Of a stretch of DNA of 64,000 bases, positions 45,501 through 51,400 are shown one piece after another. Position 1 is the first letter of the stretch; every line of letters begins with the position of its first letter. The notes under the pieces are model-generated. The model saw only the letters and a program-made list of their open reading frames with translations. It had not been told where the DNA came from and searched no databases. A program made the translations under genes and the position numbers. This stretch comes from Mytilus trossulus (Eukaryota > Mollusca > Bivalvia > Mytilida > Mytilidae). The stretch is taken from the NCBI RefSeq assembly GCF_036588685.1, contig NC_086386.1, positions 22,464,931 to 22,528,930 on the forward strand, read 5' to 3'.

Positions 45501-47700
45501 TAATATATAAGAATATTGTGATGACACCTTAAAGTTTTATTTGTCCAACAATCTAGTGCAAATAAAAAGAATTAAATATACATTTACTACTGTTTACACT
45601 AAACTCAATTTATGGTTAACAAAGCTAGAAACTATAGGTAGTATAAGTAGGTTCTTTCTGTTTACATTCACCAAAACCCCGCGGAAATCTCACATGCGTA
45701 GATGCGTTCTAAAAGTCATGTACGTTCGTACAACACAGTTTACATTAAATATCATATAATTATAAAATTGTCCCGAATAAACAGGTGGCATGGATGCAAA
45801 GAGATTTTGGAGAAACAATTGTTTTAATAAAAATATAAATCTTTGTAAGATCTAGTTCAGATATTTATAGTTTTTCACTTGCTTTCCATCACGATATACT
45901 TTTCGAGACATGTTTTCAAACACAACCAAATCTCCCACCAAGACAACATTTTGTCCAATCACAGAAAGGATTTTCGTGCATGCGTAGTCTGTTGCCATAG
46001 TGAAGCGTCCTTAAGTTCAAGGTGCACAAACCGAAACTATACCGACTACGTCTGAAAAAGGACAGGATGTTATATAAAGGAATAGTATCTCCTGATAATA
46101 AAAGGAATTACACAATTATTTCGTCCAAGAGCAGTTGTAAATAATGAATTTTTTTCGAGCTCTGGGCCAAATGTAAATTAATAAACTGTAGACTATTATT
46201 GATTGTATGACTTTTTTGTAATAAAAATGCAAAATAAATCATTGTGTGAATGTAATATCAAATGAATAAAAGGAAACAAATATAAAACCTGCCAAGTTAT
46301 GCACTAAACACAGAATATCCTGAATGCCTGTTTTTTTCTTATTAAAATCTAAAAGACATAATGTAAAATTTCCTACAAACTCAGATCCCCCTGTAATTGC
46401 TTTCATATTTTAACAATATTCAAATGTTAAGCCCTTTACAATACATGCATAGGGTAAAACGATTTTGAAATATTATATGTTTAAAAAATTTGAGAAAATG
46501 AGAAGACAATCCAACGACAACATTATTAAAGAGAGTAACAGGACATTGCACCGGAATTCTGCATGTTACAGGTCATCAGAAAAAAATACCAAAAAGTTAT
46601 AGGTAGCAGAAACTAAAACTAATCTAAATCTAGTTTTCTTCCTTAAACATATTGACCATTCAGGATGAAGCCTTGACAAAATATATCTGATTTAAAAGAT
46701 AAATACTATTTGTTTCTTTTTTATCAAAATTAAATTCCCTGATAGTAAAAGAGTCAATAATTGTGTCAGCTTGAGATCATGATATATAAATTTTAATAGT
46801 TCATAAAACAGTGAGCAAGCCAATACACATTCCTCAATAATTTTGTTGTTCAAGTTGTTTAAAATCGATTGGAATTAATTGTTGGTATGATAGCGGTCGC
46901 GGCGATAAATGTCTTCCAAAATACAAGTTCATACAACGGGATCAATGTGCTACTCCACATTCACCAAAAGTTATATTGTCCAAATTATTGAACATCAGCA
47001 TAAAAGTATTGCTTGTTGTGAGAGAACGCAAAGCAATTCATGTATTTCAAAGACAAAAACAATCAAAACCAATGAGTAAACAAAGACTAAAAAAAGACCA
47101 AGAGACATTTACAATACGAATAGGCTTTGTTATGCATATTGGTTGTCTGAAATCAATGTTGTTCAATTGGTGGGGAAATGACAGATGTGCTAGGGATGGC
47201 AGAGATGGATTCAGATTTATTTTATTCGACAATTGAATTTGTCACGTAACATTATCTGCAAAGGTCTAAACGATATCATAAAAAGTACCAACACCACTAG
47301 AATCAAACGTAAAAATGTTAATGTATTGGTCTTAGGTAGCTACATATTTGTTTACTAAAACAATAGTTTCTCACCATTATACATTACAGACAAAGAGCCT
47401 GAGAAGTGGGATGTAGTACCTACAGAGGAACACATTGACAGATTGGTTCCATTGGTTGGAAATAAATCTCTCCAATTCCTGATCGAACTTGGCATGGATT
47501 TCCATACTTGGGAGCGAATAAGCCATAAGCAAAATGAAAGGGATTTAGTTACACTGAATAAGGATATTTTAGAAGAATGGAGCAGCAAATTTTGTCGGCT
47601 GCACGATCTAAAACCAACCTTAAGGACAATTGCTCAGTCATTTAGTAACATAGGCAAAAATGTTAAAATTGTTGAAAATGCGTTACTTGAACTGTTTTGA
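6271..47700 (+). CDS. ROCO-family protein: ankyrin - ROC GTPase - COR - two death-like domains (3' part of gene, 14 exons)
   Basis: Joined exons 6271-6369, 7566-7668, 12171-12286, 14977-15033, 18174-18198, 21618-21875, 23569-23781, 32389-32934, 33193-33290, 39291-40529, 41049-41079, 42949-43217, 43931-43958 and 47390-47700 read open for 1,130 residues with matching phases. Ankyrin repeats cover about 1-130. The ROC domain has the P-loop GEQGTGKT (170-177), DFGGQ (421-425) and THKD (501-504). COR fills 506-918. Death-like domains lie at about 929-1018 and 1035-1130. ROCO proteins are GTP-controlled signalling scaffolds, and death domains bind like partners in immune or apoptotic complexes. No kinase is present here. 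The role is inferred from domains only. The 5' end is missing. A candidate AATAAA lies at 48471. Confidence 0.85.
6870..6985 (+). repeat. Hammerhead-bearing dispersed repeat, second subfamily
   Basis: The flanks resemble the unit at 1.9-2.45 kb: TATTTTGG upstream, and AAATTGGTACCGTTGAT downstream where the other copies have GGTACCTTTGATAA. A single copy inside the intron between the first two ankyrin exons. Confidence 0.6.
6911..6952 (+). ncRNA. Hammerhead ribozyme 5 (CUGAAGA variant, covarying stems)
   Basis: Core CUGAAGA at 6916-6922; position 7 of the core tolerates any base. Stem II pairs GACA (6923-6926) with UGUC (6932-6935). GAAA is at 6936-6939. Stem III is A6939-U6946 and U6940-A6945 around GCGC. 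The triplet is AUC, cleavage after 6947. Stem I pairs 6911-6915 with 6948-6952. Compared with ribozyme 1, the stem II and III pairs differ by compensatory changes. Confidence 0.8.
7358..7402 (+). repeat. Family D repeat fragment
   Basis: AACGGAAAGTCCCATTTCAA and GGCAAAATCAAAAGCTC match the family D copies at 8055-8215 and 30312-30610. Confidence 0.5.
7566..7668 (+). CDS. ROCO gene exon 2: ankyrin repeat
   Basis: [19 protein letters not shown] followed by [15 protein letters not shown]: a clear ankyrin repeat. The acceptor is TTTTACCAAG. The usual phase-0 donor after NK is absent, because the bases there are GAAGGT. The only GT nearby gives an end at 7668 in phase 1, and this matches an acceptor at 12170. 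The straight read continues with W, so the exact 3' end is less certain than for other exons. Confidence 0.75.
8055..8215 (+). repeat. Family D repeat, partial copy
   Basis: It contains CTCCGAGGAAAATT, CGGAAAGTCCCTAATCAAA, TTTTGACTTGGTACAG and GTAGAAAATGATGG in the same order as the fuller copy at 30312-30610. It lies in the intron between exons 2 and 3. Confidence 0.6.
8216..9453. other. Intron sequence, nothing seen
   Basis: AT-rich intron between exons 2 and 3. No further ankyrin exon or repeat that I can name. Confidence 0.5.
9454..10521. mobile_element. Candidate non-autonomous hAT-like element with 21-bp inverted ends
   Basis: The left end CAGGGGCATTACTTAAACAA (9454-9474) is repeated inverted at 10501-10521 with one mismatch in 21. 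The element is 1,068 bp and has no transposase. Ends beginning CAGGG are typical of hAT elements, but the adjacent 8-bp flanks do not match, so no target duplication supports it. A family C repeat occupies its right part. Confidence 0.5.
10146..10487 (+). repeat. Family C repeat, near-complete copy
   Basis: About 340 bp containing GGTTGAGATCTCACAAACAT, TTTAACCCCGCCGCATTTT, GGGGCCAGCTGAAGGACGCC and GGGTTGTTGTCTCTTTGACA. Partial copies lie at 4055-4130, 57335-57405 (reverse) and 63285-63425 (reverse). I recognise it as frequent in mussel genomes. No coding function seen. Confidence 0.7.
10522..12170. other. Intron sequence, nothing seen
   Basis: AT-rich sequence with only short chance reading frames. 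No repeat copy that I recognise. Confidence 0.5.
12171..12286 (+). CDS. ROCO gene exon 3: ankyrin repeat
   Basis: [14 protein letters not shown], then [13 protein letters not shown], ending ILNNK before GTAAGT. The acceptor TTTATCATAG at 12170 has a better pyrimidine context than the AAG at 12184, and it keeps the frame with exon 2 by adding the linker residues DLMFK. The shorter start at 12185 would be a standard phase-0 ankyrin exon but needs a non-GT donor in exon 2. Confidence 0.8.
12655..12895 (+). repeat. Family F repeat copy
   Basis: ATACCAAGTCAGGAAAATGG, then GTTTGTTTCTGTGTGTTGCA, TGTGTTTCCCTCAGTTTT, GATTTATGAATTTG and ACAGCGGTATAACACTGTTG. A second partial copy with the same order is at 52920-53075. 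It accounts for the short open frames here, which are not genes. Confidence 0.65.
13287..14786. mobile_element. Candidate non-autonomous PIF/Harbinger-like DNA transposon
   Basis: Perfect 13-bp inverted ends GGCCGTGTTCACA at 13287-13299 and, inverted, at 14774-14786. They are flanked on both sides by TTA (13284-13286 and 14787-14789), which fits the 3-bp TTA/TAA target preference of PIF/Harbinger elements. The element is exactly 1,500 bp, with no transposase frame, and contains homopolymer-rich sequence. It sits in the intron between exons 3 and 4. The family is inferred from ends and target site only. Confidence 0.6.
14977..15033 (+). CDS. ROCO gene exon 4: last, shortened ankyrin repeat
   Basis: [19 protein letters not shown], 57 bases in phase 0, acceptor TTATCTCAG, donor GTAAAT. 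It resembles the second half of an ankyrin repeat that caps the array. Confidence 0.8.
15855..16850 (+). repeat. Degenerate tandem array of about 185-bp units with a CG-rich head
   Basis: Three to four units. TTTATGATCATAAG followed by TAGTATCCAGAAGTAAATTT recurs at about 16173, 16366 and 16551, with a fourth worn copy near 16724. Each unit also holds CAGGAAAC...CATTTACTCTGTGGTTAAAG and AACTTGGACA. The array is headed by GAGCCTTCGACTTGAGTCGA and a GTCGTCGTCGTCGG run near 15945, and closed by TTAGGCGAGACATTGAGTGC near 16808. This head-array-tail layout is one I recall from bivalve repeats. No coding capacity. Confidence 0.75.
16851..18173. other. Intron sequence, nothing seen
   Basis: Between the repeat array and exon 5 there is AT-rich sequence without recognised features. 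Confidence 0.5.
18174..18198 (+). CDS. ROCO gene exon 5: 25-base microexon
   Basis: EYGNSILP plus one base, between acceptor TTTTGTAG and donor GTGAGT. Its phase (0 in, 1 out) matches both neighbours exactly, which is the main support for such a small exon. Confidence 0.75.
18484..18576 (+). repeat. Family A repeat fragment
   Basis: AGAGACCAAAACCACATTGA, GGTCACCGTACGACCTTCAA and GTCAGCTATAAAAGG match the copy at 123-294. Both ends are lost. Confidence 0.65.
18851..18872 (+). repeat. Poly-G tract
   Basis: AGGGGTTGGGG continuing into a long unbroken run of G, within otherwise AT-rich intron. It could form a G-quadruplex on the plus strand, or be a slippage-prone tract of uncertain true length. 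Confidence 0.6.
18873..21617. other. Intron sequence, nothing seen
   Basis: About 2.7 kb of AT-rich intron with no exon, named repeat or convincing open frame. Confidence 0.5.
21618..21875 (+). CDS. ROCO gene exon 6: start of ROC GTPase domain (P-loop)
   Basis: After [20 protein letters not shown] the exon reads [20 protein letters not shown], a Walker A motif. [10 protein letters not shown] follows and the exon ends at HQ plus one base before GTGAAA. The P-loop is residues 170-177 of the joined protein. The acceptor is AATTTAG. The TDGI stretch is common after the P-loop in metazoan ROCO proteins. Confidence 0.9.
21876..23568. other. Intron sequence, nothing seen
   Basis: AT-rich, with a few open frames up to about 120 codons that lack splice context or similarity. 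I do not regard them as genes. Confidence 0.5.
23569..23781 (+). CDS. ROCO gene exon 7: low-complexity insertion inside ROC
   Basis: [19 protein letters not shown], then a polar, Ser/Lys/Asp-rich stretch ending WPEHE plus one base. Acceptor AATTTCAG. The donor AAG|GTTTGC is weak, but it is the only one that gives the phase needed by exon 8. If it is skipped, the frame runs 15 codons further to a TAG at 23826-23828, which would give a short isoform with the P-loop but no rest of ROC. Confidence 0.7.
23829..24290. other. Intron sequence, nothing seen
   Basis: AT-rich intron following exon 7, without recognised features. Confidence 0.45.
24291..24345 (+). repeat. Family D repeat fragment
   Basis: CTTCGGAAAGTCCATAATCT, GGCAAACTCAAATGAC and AAGACATCC match the central part of family D. 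Confidence 0.5.
24880..25212 (+). repeat. Degenerate tandem repeat, unit about 60 bp
   Basis: Units of the form AAGTCTC..., ATATACCATACCACA..., GTAGATGTCTCCT recur about five times between 24880 and 25212. The copies differ by small indels. On the minus strand this lies just 3' of the DIRS/Ngaro element, so it could be part of its end or an independent minisatellite. Confidence 0.6.
25572..25930 (+). repeat. 80-bp tandem repeat, about four and a half copies
   Basis: AGAACCTGAGTGGTAGAGCC recurs at 25693, 25773 and 25853, with an earlier copy near 25612 and a partial one near 25572. Each unit also holds ATTCCTGCGGTAGATCCCAA and CAGGTACT. Copies are about 90 percent alike, so the array is fairly young. 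It lies directly downstream (minus strand) of the tyrosine-recombinase frame and may belong to the retroelement's 3' non-coding region. Confidence 0.8.
25931..26272. other. Spacer with a TA microsatellite
   Basis: AT-rich spacer between the 80-bp array and the recombinase frame. It includes (TA)n at about 26088-26108. Confidence 0.5.
26273..27274 (-). pseudogene. Tyrosine recombinase of the DIRS/Ngaro element (one nonsense)
   Basis: Two in-frame segments separated by a TAG at 26927-26929. The N-terminal part (27274-26930) is the helical DNA-binding region, with [14 protein letters not shown] and [12 protein letters not shown]. The C-terminal part carries the catalytic set: R in FLRCGEFT, HxxR in HSFRIGAA, the LGRWSS motif, and the Tyr in CYIRYI. 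The final frame ends [10 protein letters not shown]. Apart from the stop the active-site residues are kept. The start overlaps the RNase H frame by 34 bases, as is common in these elements. Confidence 0.85.
27241..27795 (-). pseudogene. RNase H region of the DIRS/Ngaro element
   Basis: [37 protein letters not shown] and [12 protein letters not shown] are the DIRS-type RNase H motifs with acidic residues in place. The frame differs from the upstream reverse transcriptase frame, with a shift near 27785. Read on alone it ends at 27241, inside the recombinase start. Confidence 0.8.
27765..28962 (-). pseudogene. Reverse transcriptase of the DIRS/Ngaro element (nonsense plus frameshift)
   Basis: The N-terminal segment (28962-28621) includes [18 protein letters not shown] and ends at a TAG at 28618-28620. 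In the same frame [19 protein letters not shown] and [15 protein letters not shown] follow. Near 28280 the frame shifts, then [17 protein letters not shown] and the catalytic LLDDF continue. LDD in place of YxDD is normal for DIRS-like reverse transcriptases. A further shift near 27785 leads into RNase H. Confidence 0.85.
28890..30199 (-). pseudogene. Gag of the DIRS/Ngaro element (nonsense plus frameshift)
   Basis: The frame starts [16 protein letters not shown] and has a basic, then Ser/Thr-rich N-terminal region. A TAG at 29390-29392 follows GEFI; the same frame then continues [10 protein letters not shown] and on through [14 protein letters not shown]. After about residue 320 a one-base shift near 29190 moves the reading into [14 protein letters not shown], a CX2CX4HX4C zinc knuckle. 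A second Cys/His cluster ([15 protein letters not shown]) follows. The zinc knuckle identifies this as a nucleic-acid-binding Gag. Confidence 0.75.
30312..30610 (+). repeat. Family D repeat, fullest copy
   Basis: About 300 bp: AAAATCACAAAAATACTGAA, GGAAAGTCCATAATCACATG, TCATATTCCTGACTTGGTAC, then AAAATGGTGGATTAAACCTG and a tail near CATCAGTCATCATCGTATAA. Partial copies are at 7358, 8055 and 24291, and a reversed fragment lies at 47756-47820. Confidence 0.65.
31111..31210. repeat. Short inverted repeat
   Basis: TTTTGATTGGCTTAGACGAG at 31111-31130 is imperfectly inverted at 31186-31210 (CTCGCTTAGACCAATCAGAA). It encloses a segment with CTATCAC and GGGTGACAA, which loosely echoes the foldback element 240 bp downstream. 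Confidence 0.5.
31453..31591. mobile_element. Foldback element: 139-bp near-perfect hairpin
   Basis: Arms 31453-31520 and 31526-31591 are inverted copies of each other around a CTTCG loop. At least 27 consecutive bases pair perfectly, from AGCTGAGAGGGTGATAGAGC onward, and only a handful of mismatches occur over about 66 bp. No coding role. Snapback MITEs have this form. Confidence 0.8.
31709..31830 (+). repeat. Family E repeat fragment
   Basis: AGAGGAACGAAAGATAGCAA, GGGACAGTCAAAGTCATAAA and AAACTGACAACGCCAAGGCT match the full copy at 62392-62700. Confidence 0.65.
32389..32934 (+). CDS. ROCO gene exon 8: rest of insertion and ROC switch II
   Basis: The first 120 or so residues are polar and low in complexity ([15 protein letters not shown]...). 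A basic Lys-rich stretch with [17 protein letters not shown] follows. The exon then reads [20 protein letters not shown], the G3/switch II motif of ROC GTPases, and [13 protein letters not shown]. It ends TARG in phase 1 at GTATTC. The acceptor is TTGGTTTAG. D421 of the joined protein is the G3 aspartate. Confidence 0.9.
33193..33290 (+). CDS. ROCO gene exon 9: ROC G4 motif
   Basis: [15 protein letters not shown], then [18 protein letters not shown] stands for the NKxD-type guanine-specificity motif and is the usual form in these proteins. Acceptor TTCGTACAG, donor GTAAAC. The phase (1 in, 0 out) fits both neighbours. Confidence 0.9.
33541..33576 (+). repeat. CTT microsatellite, probable 3' tail of the LINE
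   Basis: A run of CTT triplets on plus, so GAA triplets at the 3' end of the minus-strand LINE, directly after GGATAACTGGATACCATAAG. Several non-LTR clades end in short tandem repeats in place of poly(A). Confidence 0.7.
33728..37576 (-). CDS. LINE polyprotein: 2A motif, two PHD-like fingers, APE endonuclease, reverse transcriptase (1,282 aa)
   Basis: Residues 1-20 are strongly hydrophobic, like a signal peptide. A 2A motif, DTETNPGP, is at 80-87 after LYLCLLLIT. Two PHD-like zinc fingers lie at 94-144 and 216-266, nearly identical and 122 residues apart. The APE-type endonuclease runs from about 333 (LNINFQS, TETWLD, YYRPP, GDFNLG, SDHD). The reverse transcriptase follows with [40 protein letters not shown] and FADD at 1011-1014. 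A C-terminal AKYLGV...RRAARY region closes the protein. It makes and inserts a DNA copy of its own RNA at a nicked target. There is no separate ORF1. Clade CR1-like is my best guess. Confidence 0.93.
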   Translation of the reverse strand: MFIYIFIILSITGSLFSILDAQSNCIVNNDNFVTLSKASQNMLINCHQYNRLRITRTLKGKPENKVKLYLCLLLITNSSDTETNPGPRSPRWPCGTCKKAVTSKHKAVCCDSCDIWYHIDCQNIHSQMYECLNSSNISWECIQCGMPNISTSIFNNKSIISPNPFDNLDTSNTCTSIDTNTQVPNTNSLPPKKSTKPKRKPATKQKCQNKKPRWPCGTCLKAVTWNQKALCCDSCDTWFHINCQSIPSHIYECMNASNISWECTNCGMPNFSTSLFNNQSSISLNSSSNWSMSDTSLNNSLGAPQASSSPLAKTKSKPKVKTLQKATTKNHKPIRILNINFQSIRNKKEDLNQLIDSSKPDIIIGTETWLDKNISSYEFFPSELFNVYRSDRPPNKNNQSHGGVLIAINKELISTEVSELKTDCEIVWSQINMTGSKNLLIGAYYRPPSDKGTSLQQLELSLSRINQSSNTNIMIGGDFNLGHIDWSIPQVIPGKPDAEHHNKLLELLENFNLQQIVNTPTRKERILDLILVNNPTTVNKVNTLPPLGLSDHDIVYIETDTWLRKIRQHPRKILKYDKANWENIEADLKKTLEELTIMNNNNTSTINEMWDLFKNNITKSIDTNIPHKMLTYKHRLPWVHNKLRKMINKKNKLYSKMKKDKKHIVKYKKLKQQVQQEQRRAYCTYIEKMILDLPTNDPDLSYSNQSKPKKLFSYIKSIRTDNSGVAPLKKEGQLTTDTKQKANILNEQFQSVFTTETANNMPDKGPSPHPVIPSLTITTPGIQKLLHNINPHKATGPDNISGRVLKQLQNITAPILTIIFQKSLTTGCIPSDWKHANVAPAYKKREKYNAVNYRPISLTCISCKLMEHVITKHLINHLEKNNLLYDLQHGFRHSRSCETQLLSFIQELASNSDNNIQTDLVIMDFAKAFDKVPHQRLLYKLHFYGIQNETLNWISAFLSNRTQTVVLDGESSDIAPVTSGVPQGTVLGPVLFLVYINDLPEYLKSSKLRLFADDSIIYKSIKSKKDCDSLQEDLDAAAKWEEDWLMAFHPDKCTVLTASNKKNTIKHDYILHGHTLESVSSAKYLGVTLQSDLKWTQHTNNIIGNANKSLGFLKRNLKTSITNIKSQAYLALVRPKLEYACSVWNPHTAEQCNKLEMVQRRAARYACNRYHNTSSVTDMLHTLNWPTLQQRRLKTRLIMFYKIVHHIVAVPSTLLIPTDNRTRQLHTQTYRHLLTVKDCYKYSFFPYTITQWNVLPPKVVLSPTLNIFREQLTPTVLYNIEQ
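37316..37339 (-). other. 2A-like translational recoding site in the LINE frame
   Basis: Codons for DTETNPGP, a full match to the DxExNPGP consensus. In known 2A sequences the ribosome skips the bond between the last Gly and Pro, here after residue 86. It is preceded by hydrophobic residues as in other 2A sites. This would release an 86-residue N-terminal peptide and start the enzyme part with Pro87. Confidence 0.8.
37801..39290. other. Intron sequence, nothing seen
   Basis: AT-rich intron between the LINE and exon 10, without recognised features. Confidence 0.5.
39291..40529 (+). CDS. ROCO gene exon 10: COR domain
   Basis: A single 1,239-base exon, phase 0 at both ends, acceptor TGTTTTTTAG and donor GTAAGA. 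It encodes 413 residues: a helical lead-in with [20 protein letters not shown], then [15 protein letters not shown], then the COR core ([44 protein letters not shown]). A second half ([30 protein letters not shown]) corresponds to COR-B. COR mediates dimerisation in ROCO proteins. The exon ends with a Cys-containing stretch, SSPDNPC...WKCSTHG. Confidence 0.9.
40738..40968 (+). repeat. Minisatellite, unit about 20 bp
   Basis: CTATATTCCTGCAGTTAAGT and close variants repeat about ten times head to tail, with one 5-base interruption near 40900. It lies in the intron between exons 10 and 11. There are no unique spacers, so it is not a CRISPR-like array. Confidence 0.8.
41049..41079 (+). CDS. ROCO gene exon 11: 31-base microexon
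   Basis: [10 protein letters not shown] plus one base, between acceptor TTCTATTAG and donor GTATTG. The phase (0 in, 1 out) is what exons 10 and 12 require. The paired Cys continue the Cys-containing end of exon 10. Confidence 0.7.
41860..42490 (-). pseudogene. Penelope-like element reverse transcriptase remnant
   Basis: On the minus strand, near 42485, one frame reads [17 protein letters not shown], matching the GIPMGTNCAPLL motif of Penelope-like reverse transcriptases. [12 protein letters not shown] near 42330 matches their FRYIDD catalytic block, with D replaced by V. Further down, ERLVLF and then, in another frame, [16 protein letters not shown] match the thumb region. At least two frameshifts and several stops. 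Dead copy in the intron between exons 11 and 12. Confidence 0.6.
42650..42850 (+). repeat. Family E repeat fragment with a short second repeat
   Basis: AATCAAAACCAAGGCGTAAA with CAAAGACTAACAAAACC recurs at 47050-47118. From about 42745, AACACGAAC...GGAGTAAAATCAGGTGATCC and GGCACCCGTCGTGTT match family E at 62525-62610. Confidence 0.55.
42949..43217 (+). CDS. ROCO gene exon 12: first death-like domain
   Basis: [20 protein letters not shown], then [30 protein letters not shown] and [20 protein letters not shown]. The pattern of hydrophobics, the LGLS turn and the final [10 protein letters not shown] helix are those of a death domain. Acceptor TATGACAG, donor GTAAAC. Phase 1 in, 0 out. Confidence 0.8.
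43931..43958 (+). CDS. ROCO gene exon 13: 28-base microexon
   Basis: LGKGDFIGF plus one base, with acceptor TGTTTTGCAG and donor GTAAGT, both strong. Phase 0 in and 1 out links the two death-like domains. Confidence 0.75.
43959..47389. other. Intron between the two death-domain exons
   Basis: AT-rich. The only repeat I recognise is at 47050-47118, which shares CAATCAAAACCAA and TAAACAAAGACTAA with 42650-42725. No gene seen. Confidence 0.5.
47390..47700 (+). CDS. ROCO gene exon 14 (last): second death-like domain and stop
   Basis: [20 protein letters not shown], then [33 protein letters not shown] and [17 protein letters not shown], ending LLELF and TGA at 47698-47700. The ELG turn, the W in ILEEW and the PTLRTI helix are typical death-domain features. 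Acceptor TACATTACAG, phase 1. Confidence 0.85.
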
Positions 47701-48301
47701 ATCTTTTTTATTCTTACATAAGAAAATGCCTATACTTAGTAAGGCATATGATAGTTGTTGTCCATTCGTTTGATGTGTGGGGTTTTGAATTTATCATGTC
47801 AAAAAGGACTTTTCCACATTGTTGCTTATTCTTTACTTATTTCCAATTAGTGATCTATAGAAAATATATTCAACAAAGTTAAAAGCAGAGAAATGACCCT
47901 ACTTGTGATTTGAATATTCAATTTCGTTGTATAATATGATTGATACGTACATGTTTTTTTTTTATAAACCCTCATGATTTTATATCTTATGTAACCGTCT
48001 TGATTTGGTTAATTGTTTGTAAAAAAAAATCTAGCCTTCGATAACTGTTATTTTGGCCTTATATTAATTCAATATACATGGGTTACTTTAAATTCAAATG
48101 AACTATTAAAATACTATAATGTGACATTTAACATTTAATGTGACATTTTTAAACAACTTAAAGAAATCAAGCCCCGTGTATTTAACTTCTTTTAACACTA
48201 ATATCTTGTTTTAATTCATTTAATTAAAAGGATAAGTCATTTTTTTTCTCACATCGATTTGTTATAGTTTTAGTGCTTGCTATTTGTTATCATTATATTT
48301 T
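47701..48301. other. Presumed 3' untranslated region and flank of the ROCO gene
   Basis: No frame continues. At 47756-47820 there is a reversed family D fragment (GTCCATTCGTTTGATGTGT...). Weak polyadenylation candidates are ATTAAA at 48223 and AATAAA at 48471. Confidence 0.4.
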
Positions 48302-48432
48302 GAAGCAATATATATATATAAACGAGTCTAAATTGAAAACTACGTTCAAACCTATGACTGCGTTGGATAAAAACCGCAATTTTTATACGTGTGCATGTCA
48401 AACAAATTTCGTTATATATATATTGCTTCAAT
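48302..48432. mobile_element. Short inverted-repeat element with TA-rich ends
   Basis: TTGAAGCAATATATATATA at 48300-48320 and its inverse TATATATATATTGCTTCAA at 48414-48432 bracket about 90 bp that include AACTACGTTCAAACC and GGATAAAAACCGCAATTTTT. The ends are specific beyond the TA run, which suggests a MITE and not chance. Confidence 0.6.
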
Positions 48433-48440
48433 ATATATAT

Positions 48441-51400
48441 ATATATACATAACATTTTTTTTATCAGGCAAATAAAAACATACTAAAAAGTATTGTTAAA
48501 CATATATTATGCATTTGGTCGGTACTACAATCTATGAATTGATATATATATATTTTCACATTGCACAGGGTCGTGCTATCGCTGACTGTTAATGACGTTT
48601 GTACACCGAATCTGTTGAATGTTGGATGCTTACTGATTGATTTATAAATATAAGATTCATGTTTTGTTTTTATTAGTTGTCATTTGCTGCAACCTAAAAT
48701 ATACCAATGTATAATCAGTTACTGTGAGTACTATAAGATCTGCACTATTTTTTTATATAATAGTTCATTATTTGTAATGATAAGCTACCATGTCCAGTCT
48801 TTGGTTTTGCTTTATGTTTTTTTTACTTCATAATTAGTATAACTTCGCCATTTCCAACTGATAGATAAGTCGCCAAGACGGAGTTTTGAAGACTTTATGT
48901 TTTTGTCCCGTTTCTATCGCATCATGAGGATTGCTGGACCCAATGTCCATGATACAAGTACCAGGGTGACATTTTGGCATAATTAGGGGGCTCAAAGATG
49001 GGTGGGGTCAATTTTTTTATGCTTACTTTTATTTGAGATTATTAAGAGACACATGTCTGCTTCAACATAGAACTTTTTTTTTATTTCAGTAGGGGGTATT
49101 ATCAAAACCTGTATTTTTCGTAATTAAATGTTTAAAACAACGATATATCTATGTTTACCATGTCAATGTATTTGTGGATTATAGATGTAATCATTGTTTT
49201 AATGTATATATCAAATATTGTTTTGTTTTTCTTTTACCTTACAAGCTACGCTATTTTTTTACAACTATTTTTGTCAGTTCTTTGGACAGTATTATACATA
49301 TAATTGAAATGTATGTACATAAATGATTTTTTATATTCCTTTTGTCATAACTGTAGACAAATATGGCCTGTTGTTATTTGCACACTACAATTCATCAATT
49401 AGTAGATCTTTAATGTTCTATTTTGCTTCGTAATTTTTCAAAACTAATGTACCCAAAAAATACGTCCATCAAAAATGAAAAATGTAATTTAATTGGCTAA
49501 CATCATGAACATTAAAGATGGTTAAATGTGACATAACATAACAATTTAAAGGATACACTTAATAAACTTAAATAAGACCCAGGTAAGGGGATACCAAGCA
49601 CGTAAATTTAATCGTTATATAAAGTTGTAAAAAATGCCCACTTTGAACTATTGAACCGTGCAATATACCAAAATAAACTTGTTTGATATATAGAAAATAC
49701 TGTTTTGTGTTCTTTTAAAGTTGGATGTTTTATAGAATACATTGTATGACTAACACTTTCAGCGATTTTTAAAGAGTTCACTCAACCAGGAAAAAAGTCA
49801 AACTGTGTTGTGCAAGAATCTATAAAATATTTTGGGATGCTATGAATAACAGAGATGCTAAATTCATTCAAGTATGGACATCTCAATATAGCAAATAATT
49901 ACATAACAATTAATTGTGTAATAATTGTGATACCTCATTTATAAAATTTAAAGAAAGATGAGTGGAATAGCATCAGTTTAAAGATGTCTGATTAAGGATG
50001 AAAAATCTTTGTATTGTGCTACTTTAAATACGTTATAGATTTTCCGACAAAAGATATAACATACGTTTGTTTATTCCTTTCACATTTTTATTGTTCAATG
50101 AATCACATACATTTTGAATCAGACAAGACAAGAACCATGCATAGAACTAATCACAATAATCATAATTTATGATGTGTGTTAATTATCTGTTTGTATGTTA
50201 TTAGTTTGTAGTTATATGTTATTATGCTTTAAATTTAGAAATAAAATGAAATTAACTTTCAACTTAATTCAGACTTCAGTTTTGAGAAAGCCTTTTCATA
50301 CTTTGAACATTGTTGAATTATTCGATTGAGACTGTTGTTTGTTCATCCTTTCATATTTCAAGTAAAAGTTTTCCCTTTATGGTTTATATCGCTGTTAAAA
50401 ATATTATTATATATGGTTCAGTTTTTTTTATCTCTGCCGTTTCAATTCCTCTGACCTGGTAAATTTCATGTATTTTCAAAAGTATCTTAACGATTCACCT
50501 CTATTTCTAAGCGTTACGATTCAACATATACTGTTAAGCCTCCCGTCGTGCCTTATATCTAATGATTACCAATTACATGTAGTTTTGGTTAAAACAGAAC
50601 TGTCAAACAATAGATTTCAACTTTCCAATTAAGAACTTTATATTTCTATGTAGCAACATTCCAGCATCGCATGCATACGCAGTTTATACGAAATTACAGG
50701 GCTTGTATTTCGTATTCTTACTTCGTTGAAGCAGAGTTGCTGCTCACAAGAAAACTACTTAAGCAACAATTCAAATATGTTGGAGTTGCAATCATAACTT
50801 TGTACATTATGCGGACCCAAGCACGAGTTGATTTGCCGTCATGGGATATCTGTTTCAAAAAGTCAACGGTTATATTCTAATCGTCGGCCTTTTTTTCGAG
50901 AATATAATCAACCGACATAGATTTAACACCGGATTTGTACTAACAAAATCAAAATGGCACAACCAGATGAGGAGCCTTCGGGACCACAAAACACCTTTGT
51001 TAATTCTCTTTCAGTCGTTTTGTCTCTCAACTTGAACATTTACATTATTTCTAACTCAAAACACAAAAAGAAAACCCACACTACCACCAAATACTCATGC
51101 AAGCGTATATAAGCACGAATATAAAATCTATTATTTCTAGATCTAGTTTTCTCAGTTTCTTTCTGCCGTTTGAATAAAAATTTGTCAGTCGTCTGCTTGT
51201 AAAAACAAAATTGTAACCAGTCTGATTAGAGCCAACTCCAACTATCAACTTGCAATAGACGGAAGTGGATAGTGGGGACTGGCTTTAATTAGACTGTTAC
51301 AGGAATTTTTTAATCATATATCTATCGAATCAAATGCCAATGTATTTATCTTCCTTAACTTTCTCAGTCCTGATTACATGTTAAAAGGTTAACAATGAGT

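Noticed and set aside
6271..47700. Identification of the plus-strand gene as DAPK1 or LRRK
   Set aside because: No kinase or leucine-rich repeats are in the window, and the 5' end is missing. Domain content alone does not justify a symbol.
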